From Melieria omissa (lineage: Eukaryota > Arthropoda > Insecta > Diptera > Ulidiidae): DNA of 64,000 nucleotides. Every line of letters starts with the position of its first letter. The first letter of the stretch is position 1. The notes below the pieces were generated by a model that saw only the letters and a program-made list of their open reading frames with translations, made no database searches and had not been told where the DNA came from. Position numbers and translations under genes: made by a program. Where the stretch lies: NCBI GenBank assembly GCA_963971225.1, contig OZ020267.1:4898001-4962000 (forward strand), written 5' to 3'. Of this stretch, positions 57,241 through 64,000 are shown in pieces.

Positions 57241-57519
57241 ATACCTTTTTAATCAAAATTAATTGGAAGCCTTAGGGTTCGATTAGACATTTTTAGTGAG
57301 TGAGTAATTTGACTTAAGTAAAGGGAAATTATAAAATTAAGTTCCTCCAATTCATAAAAGAATATCATAAGTCGATGAAAGTCCTACTTGAAGATTATTC
57401 AAGTATTAGTATGATTCTATTAAGTCATAGGAATTTAGATTCACTTTGAACTAAAGGAAAGAAAGAAAGGAAATATTGCTCTTTTAAATTCATCTGAATT
57501 AGGATTCAATATAAAACAA
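57241..57519. other. AT-rich stretch, nothing recognised
   Basis: No supportable feature. Confidence 0.3.
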
Positions 57520-57969
57520 CAATCGTGTCTGGGTATAGTGAACACTTCGATATATTGAACATACAAATTTTTACGTGGAGTACTCTAAACAGTGAATAAT
57601 CGAAAACCTCTAAATAGTGAACAAAATGTTGAAAGCAATTTCAATCAAAAAGCAACAAAAAGAGGAAGAAATCAAAAAGTAAGGAGGGTATTTCCCTAAT
57701 TTGTATTTTTACTGTTGATTGTTACAAAATCAGCTGTTTCTTGACCTTAGTGGTTATATTTTTTGTCGAGAGCAAACCGATTGTGGTTGAAAGTGGGCTT
57801 TTTTATTTTTATTTCAATGATCTCGTGAATTTGTATAGATACACAAAGTATATTTTGAGCAAATAAAACGTGTTTTTGAACCAAAATGTTAACCTTGATA
57901 TAGTGAACCACCTGAATACTATGAACAGGCCTTGCAATAATTAGTTCACTATATCCAGACACACGACTG
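57520..57969. mobile_element. pogo-like MITE with TATAGTGAAC motifs, copy 1, 450 bp
   Basis: Left end CAATCGTGTCTGGGTATAGT and right end, inverted, CAGTCGTGTGTCTGGATATA; TA follows the right end. GTGAAC or TTGAAC motifs recur inside (CGATATATTGAAC, TAAATAGTGAAC, GATATAGTGAACC). Shares its interior with the copy at 61757. Confidence 0.75.
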
Positions 57970-58400
57970 TATATACCATATATACAACTATCATAAGTTT
58001 GTTATTTAATAATCAAAAGACCATTGCGGTCATTGTTTCATTTTGAAATATTTGTATTTCTATCAACTTTTGCTTTCATGACTTTAATTTTTTTATTGGA
58101 TTCTACAATTAGTTCTACAATTAGGATTCTAAGATTACAATTAGCCAAATCCGATGAGTCAATTTTGAGATATCAGCGGATATAATCTGTTGTCTTTGTT
58201 GGTATTGGAAAACTTGCGGTATTTCTAGTGTTAAAAACTATTTTTTGTGAGAATATATGAGCCGAAGAATTAATGGCGTTGCATAGTGTTCAAAGTTCAA
58301 AACAAATGAATTACCACAAAACTACTCAGATGTTTCTCCTTGAGCCAAAAAATGTACCACTGACATTCAATAAAAACCCATAAGAGGTTCCAAAGCCCAT
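57970..58400. repeat. Dispersed repeat, copy 2 (58030-58255) in AT-rich DNA
   Basis: Homologous to 8735-8975: ATTTCTATCAACTTTTGCTT, ATTAGCCAAATCCGATG, ATATCAGCGG and GGAAAACTTG in the same order. The rest of the stretch shows nothing. Confidence 0.6.
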
Positions 58401-60060
58401 TTTCAAGAGTCTCCATTCCGCACATTCCCAACCCCCGGGCTGCCATTTTGTGCCACACTGAATGCTCCCCCTGCACAGCTTACAACTCAATTTAATTCAA
58501 TTAAATGCAAACAAAGCAAAGCGGCACACGCACACTGCAAATGGGCTAAATAAATAATTGGCACAAAATCTCGAAGGCCGCGGGGTGCAGCGTCAAGGGC
58601 GAAGGGCCGCGGCCTGTGTAGCATGCCGAATGTCGAATTGCCACAAGGCATTTAAATGCCACAGCGCGAAACATGCAAAAATAACAAATTGCAAAAATTG
58701 CAAAAATTCAAAGGCAGCGTGAAGTGCAGCAGCCAAACCGACATTGCAACTGCAACAATAGCGAAAACGCTGCGCTGCTAACACCAAACTGCAGCTACAA
58801 CATAACAATAACAACAACAACAACAGCGGCCAAAGTAAACGCTAAACGCTAGCAGCATACAACGTGAGTAACAGTAACAACAGCAATAGCAACAACAACA
58901 AATACAAAGCACATCAACTATAATTTTCCATCCGTCATAAATAATGTTAAGCGCCACGGCTGAGGGAAAAACATGCACAGTCCATTAACTTTTTCGCTGT
59001 TAGCCGTCGTTGAGGCGCGCGGGGTGTGCGCGGTGCTGCCAACTGTTGGCGGTCGATGGCGATGGCAATGGGCCGGTGGTGTTGGGCCAACGGGCTGCAG
59101 CCTCAGCGGGGGCAACGACGGCGGATGTGTGCCATTTGAAAGAGTCGAAGCAGCGGCAGCAAAGGAAGAAGTTGTTGCCATTGCAGCAGAAAACGAAGGC
59201 GGGCAAAAATTGAGCAGCGTGTGTTAGCTTTGAGTTATGTACGCGCCGCATGCAATCCTGACGCAATGGCAGACCACGCAACGAGCGCCACAGGCAGTGC
59301 ACACACACGCACGTACACAGCGCAAAAAAAGAAAAATGTTTAATATTTGCTTAGGGCGATATTACATATACGAAGTGTCGGTACGGCGATCGGGCGGAAG
59401 GGCCACGCTAGGTAGGTTGGACTGAGAGCGACTTGCTACATGCGTGCTGTGTTGCTGCGTTGTCGTTGTTATTGTTTTTGCGAGTGGCAATGCGTCAACA
59501 TGTCGCCGCTTGGCTGTTTCAATTTCCATGTTTTTTTTCTTATTTTCTTTTTGTTGCTTTAAAAATGGCATGTTGCATCATCGTAAACGATAAGAACGCT
59601 CACTCACACAAGTACAAGAAAAAACTGGCAAAGAAAAACCAGGCACGCTTGGAAAAAAGAAAAGTAGGAGGGTCGCCGCATGCGAGCACTGCACTCCAAT
59701 CCACTTGATTGCAGTGCCAGGCGAAGCCCTCCACCGCGCGTCATGCCGCCATACTCGTACAGCACAGTGTAGTGCAACCTCCGCCGCCACTTGACGACTC
59801 GACATCCTCTTCAATATTTGCTTAAAAACACATATTGCACTTTTAATTGCCTTCCGCTGCGGCCGTCGAAGTGCGTGCGGGCCGCCGGTCGCGGTATGTG
59901 GCTGTGCTGGGCGGAGTGGAATGTTGGTATGCATTGTGTGCAGCAAAAATGTGTGCAGTGCTAGGTCGATCGGTGATCCGAGTGAAGCTCAGGGTGACCA
60001 CTTTTTTATTTTGCCTGGTAAACTTTAACTGACACATTTTTAGTAGACAAATTTTTTAGC
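58401..60060. other. GC-richer transposon-free island
   Basis: 58.55-59.3 kb is GC-richer with CAACAA/AACAGC runs (58.80-58.90 kb). No recognisable gene; several overlapping open frames on both strands have no family resemblance. Candidate regulatory DNA by context. Confidence 0.3.
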
Positions 60061-61756
60061 CAAAGTCAGTTTGTTGTGTATGGGTGAAGTGTTGTTGCTG
60101 TGCTCCAGAGTAATAATTTTAAAAAGACGGCATTCATGCTTTAACAAGAGTGTAACTTTACACGAAACAATAATAAAATACCTTAGTGGTAAATTTACCA
60201 CATTCAATGCTTTGGTTTCTCTAAAACAATAGAAAGCATAAACACCTTCAAACCTAAGTAAACTTTAGACTTTATAGATTTTTAGTTGAGTTTTAACTTA
60301 ACTCTCATACTTTTTCTCAGTGCAATATTCAATATGAAAATCTCATTAGTTCTTTTTCAGAGAAGAAGAACATTTTTAACATCTTGCAATTTAAAAAAAT
60401 TTAATACTAATCAAGTCAAATATTTCTTAATAATTGCTACGTGCGCAATGGCAAAGTTAATTGCAGTGCAATTACAACCAAAAAAATTTGTATAAATAAA
60501 AGCAAATGATTTCCGAGGTCACCGAAGACCCATCCAATTTTATAATGATTGCAATTTCGTTGGTTTTGGTATTTTGTGCAAATTGTTGTTGTTCCTGTTG
60601 CTCATGCTCAAAAAGTTGAAGTTGACTGGTAAGTCAACTGAGAAAAAAATTGACAAGAAAAAACACACACAAAAAAATTGACAAGCAAAAAACACACAAG
60701 AAAAATTGACAACAGAAATAAAAAGAAATATCAAACCGAAAACAATTATAAGATACGCCGACAGTTCACCACAGTCACGTCGTCTACTGGCAACGAAATC
60801 ACACCACACCACAGTGCAACACACCATAGAGAGCAGAACAGAGCACACCACGCCGGCCATGCTGTCTTCCCACCCGACTCATCGACGCATGCCAGAAAGA
60901 GACAAGAGACCAATGGCTGCCGCCGACACAGTTGCAAAGGTTGGCAAAGAAGCAAAGCAGAGCAACGGACGCAAATGTGCCGTACAACGCACATACACAC
61001 ACACACACGTACACAACGCTTCTCAGCACACTACTGCTTGTGCGCTGTTGTTGTAGTTTGCAGCGATCGCAAGCGTAGTGGGATGGCTGCTGTGCGGCAC
61101 TACCTACTCATCACAGCAAGAACAACAACAACAACCATTATGGCCAACCATGCAGTGCCGCCATAAACCGATTGCCAACACGACTACTCGTACTCGCATT
61201 CGTTTGTGAGTGCGCGCAGATCGCTTCGCTATGGAACAGTGCGAAATGGTATGAAACGAAATGGCATGAAACGAACGAACGATAGAAGTGCAGTGTAATG
61301 AACCGTAATGAAATGAATTGACGGAGCGTAAATGCGGCAATAACTTATTTATTTATTTATTATTAACATATCTATTTGTAGACATTTGTTAAGTTGTGTG
61401 AAGAATTTTATTGCATTTGCAATATTAAATGTTAATAAAAAATAGCAAATAGAAGAAGGCAAAAAAGCGCAGACTGCAACAGTAAGAAATTTGTTTAGCT
61501 TTTTACTGTCATGGTGTGGAATTTATTGGTGAATGTGATCGATTACCGTTGATGGTCCTAAGCATAGTTGCTGGTAATTAAATTTTATTTGAACAACAAA
61601 GCAATTTTCAGTGGGTTTGCTGCTACTCTGGAATGCATTTTCTAACAACTTGCTGCATTGTAGATTGAGTTTTCATCCATTCACTGTTTTATGGGGCTTG
61701 TGACGCCCCGAGAGAGCTGTGGTAGGTATTGGAAAAAACTTAAATTTTGGAATGTA
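60061..61756. other. Mixed stretch with a short tandem repeat
   Basis: 60643-60713 holds about three units of an AAAAATTGACAAG plus AAACACACA repeat. 60.75-61.3 kb is GC-richer with (CA)n at 60993-61007 and GAAATG/GAACG runs at 61.23-61.32 kb. No gene recognised. Confidence 0.35.
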
Positions 61757-62060
61757 CAGTCGTGTCTCGGTATAGTGAACACCCTATATAGTGAACACCC
61801 AAATTTTGACATGGAGCCTCTAAATATTGAACAACATTTTGGAAGCAATTTTAAGCAAATAAAGGCCTGCAAGGCCTTTTCACAGTATTAAGATTGTTCA
61901 CTATATCAAGGTTAACGTTTTTGTTCAAAAACTCGTTTTATTTGCTCAAAAAACACTTTTTGTTTTTTGCTTAAAAATTTTGTTCCATATTTAGAGGCTC
62001 GATGCAAAATTTGGGTGTTCACTAAGTATATAGGGGGTTCACTATACCCAGACACGACTG
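61757..62060. mobile_element. pogo-like MITE with TATAGTGAACACC motifs, copy 2, 304 bp
   Basis: Ends CAGTCGTGTCTCGGTATAGT and ACTATACCCAGACACGACTG are inverted with one mismatch and flanked by TA on both sides. TATAGTGAACACCC is repeated at the left end, and related motifs recur inward from the right. Colinear with 57520-57969 in parts (AAGCAATTT). Confidence 0.85.
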
Positions 62061-62600
62061 TATTTATGTTAAATGAAAAATCTCTAAAATGACCGCAATG
62101 ATCTTTTTAGTGTTCAAATTTAAATTTAAATCAAAAGTTAATTTAAAAGTCATTTTTTCTTTTGTTTGTAAGTTTTGGTTCGTATACTTATACATACTAT
62201 ATATGACCGACTTTAGAGGAATGGACTGTTTGGCTTGATTTGATATTTTTTGTAATTTTTTTTTTAAATCTTAATTTTTTTTATTTTTTTGTGTGATAAA
62301 ATTAAATTAAATGTAAATTTTTTGATATGATTCAAATTGAATTAAAAAAATTTGTTTTAATTTTCCATATTTAATTTTTTTGTTTTTTACAAATCAAGTT
62401 GAATTCAATCTTAAATCAAATCAAATTGATTTTACAAATTTATACACATTTTTATTTTCACTTTCTTGCATTTATTTATTTGCATCTACTTTTTTTACTT
62501 TTTACTTTTCATACATATGTATGTTTTTATTTTATTAGTGTAATGCCATTTCATTTCACTGTAGTTTTATTTACTGTTAGTTTTTGTATATTTGACTAAA
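62061..62600. other. Extremely AT-rich stretch, nothing recognised
   Basis: Long A and T runs, no gene. Confidence 0.4.
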
Positions 62601-64000
62601 TATTTGCGTTGTTTTGCAGTTGTTCGCCTATTGTTTGGCATTGTTTGTGCACTTGTTACGACTGTTGTTATTGCTGCCATTTAAGAGCGCAATTATTGTT
62701 TCATTGATCTTTCTACGTCAGCTTAATGAACGCCGCCACTCATTAAAGTGAGTTACGAGTCGCACAGCGAAAGCGAGAGCCAACGCCAATGCTGCCCCAC
62801 TGCTGCCAACTGCTAGGCGGCCCAATCTGTCAGCCAGCCAAGAAGCCATCAACGCTGGCCGACTGCGAAACAAAGCAGCGCAATCAAACAGTTGGCAGAC
62901 GCGTCTTTGTTGCTGGTGTTGGTGTCTACCAGCAGCCAACAGCCAACAGCACTGACACCGCTTACGGTGATTATCGATGGTGTTGCTGCCGTTGCGTGTT
63001 GTAGGTGAAATTATTGCTAATATAAATATTTTTGTTGCCTCGTAAAATTAAAGAATATCATATAAATATTTTTAAGGCTTAATTTTTTGACGACTTTTTA
63101 AACGATTGTAAAAAAAACGAGCGCTTGCTGCCGTATTTGTTCTTGCGGCCGTTTTGTTGGCTGTTGTTGCCAGTTGTTGTTTGCTGGCGCTGCCATGATT
63201 GCTGTAGTTGTCTGTGTGTGTGTGTGTGTGCATTGTTGGTTTGGTAAACAAATTTTACGATGCCGCTGCGTTGCGCTGCGTTTGAGTGCGAGTGTGAATT
63301 TGAGTGAGTGAATTATGACCCACTAAACGGAACGCGTACGAATATCTACTCCCATGGCCCATAGAAGACGTTAAAGTAAGTCACTGTGACAGCCAGGTCG
63401 GCGGACAGACAGCCAAACACACAAACACACATTCATAGACAGACAGACAGCCAAGTGGACGGACACAAAAGGGTGTAGAAGTTTATTGTGCACTTTTAAT
63501 TATCAGCAATTTACGAGAACGTTGCTGCTGCTCTGGTTGCCGTTGTTATTTTCGTTCGGGTTGTTGTTGTTTTTGTTGCTGTTGATGGTTATTTGTTTAT
63601 GTTGTTGACAACCATAAAAGGCATAGCTGTAAAAATATGGCCCACTCCCCAGACATTACCGCTTTACCGCCTCTATTCTGGGCCGTAAATAGTGTGTAAA
63701 CACTTGAAAAATTTGCACTCATTTGTGATCTGATTTGTTGTGAGTAATCGCTCGCATTCCCACTTGCACTACAATCACAACAACACTCGGCCCCGCCCTC
63801 TCGTTCACCCTCACGCACACATGTCACTGGATGGAATTATTCGATTGTTCCATATTTGGCGAGTCAGCTTGGTGGATCGCACGTGAACCTGTCAGAAAGG
63901 TTAATAAAAATCAATCACAATACATGTAATAAAATATTTTAATTACCTGAAAGTGTTTAATTTCATTGCCGAAACGCACTGAAACTTAATATTCACCGAT
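62601..64000. other. Transposon-free island at the window edge
   Basis: GC-richer at 62.75-63.0 kb; (GT)n at 63211-63231 and GTT/TTG runs near 63.16 and 63.56 kb. No recognised gene. Likely further Abd-B upstream DNA. Confidence 0.3.

Noticed and set aside
1..64000. A CRISPR array or bacterial-type operon
   Set aside because: The window is clearly insect nuclear DNA: spliced Hox gene, SINEs and MITEs; no spaced identical repeats of CRISPR type were seen.

Overview
The window looks like a stretch of a higher-fly (Diptera, Cyclorrhapha) Hox complex. The anchor is the posterior Hox gene Abdominal-B (Abd-B), read on the minus strand between about 14.5 kb and 6.2 kb. Five coding exons join with in-phase GT-AG junctions. 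The homeodomain is split by an intron between its residues 44 and 45. The organism is not named by the sequence. The intron structure, CAA/CAG-rich leaders, AT-rich DNA and tRNA-derived SINEs suggest an acalyptrate fly, perhaps a tephritid, but this is inference.

Layout: 1-6176 is the presumed Abd-B 3' UTR and downstream DNA. 6177-8087 holds four exons shared by both known Abd-B protein forms; they encode a 271-residue short (r-type) protein starting at 8085. A 5.7-kb intron full of mobile elements follows. At 13763-14473 lies the glutamine- and histidine-rich exon of the long (m-type) protein. Its only suitable ATG is one base out of frame with the exon body, which needs checking. From 14.5 kb to 64 kb I find no further recognisable host protein-coding gene. 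In Drosophila the equivalent upstream DNA carries the alternative r-class promoters, untranslated exons and regulatory elements, so that is the best guess here.

The upstream 50 kb is a mosaic. GC-richer, transposon-free islands (about 16.5-18.1, 19.8-21.8, 24.6-28.1, 29.9-31.9, 34.7-36.2, 39.5-41.8, 42.7-44.1, 49.9-51.6, 55.4-57.2, 58.4-60.0 and 62.6-64.0 kb) alternate with AT-rich segments packed with decayed mobile elements. The elements include TTAA-flanked piggyBac-like MITEs in at least three families, hAT-like elements (one with a good 8-bp target duplication), several TA-flanked Tc1/mariner/pogo-like elements, a broken 1.3-kb mariner with both ends, a truncated non-LTR retrotransposon carrying RNase H, tRNA-derived SINEs, and two long inverted-repeat elements with ATTACACTG ends. 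Nested insertions give relative ages. There is also a TTAGG-type telomere-like array and several tandem duplications. The most distinctive pattern is a group of non-autonomous elements whose terminal motif is reiterated several times inside the element.
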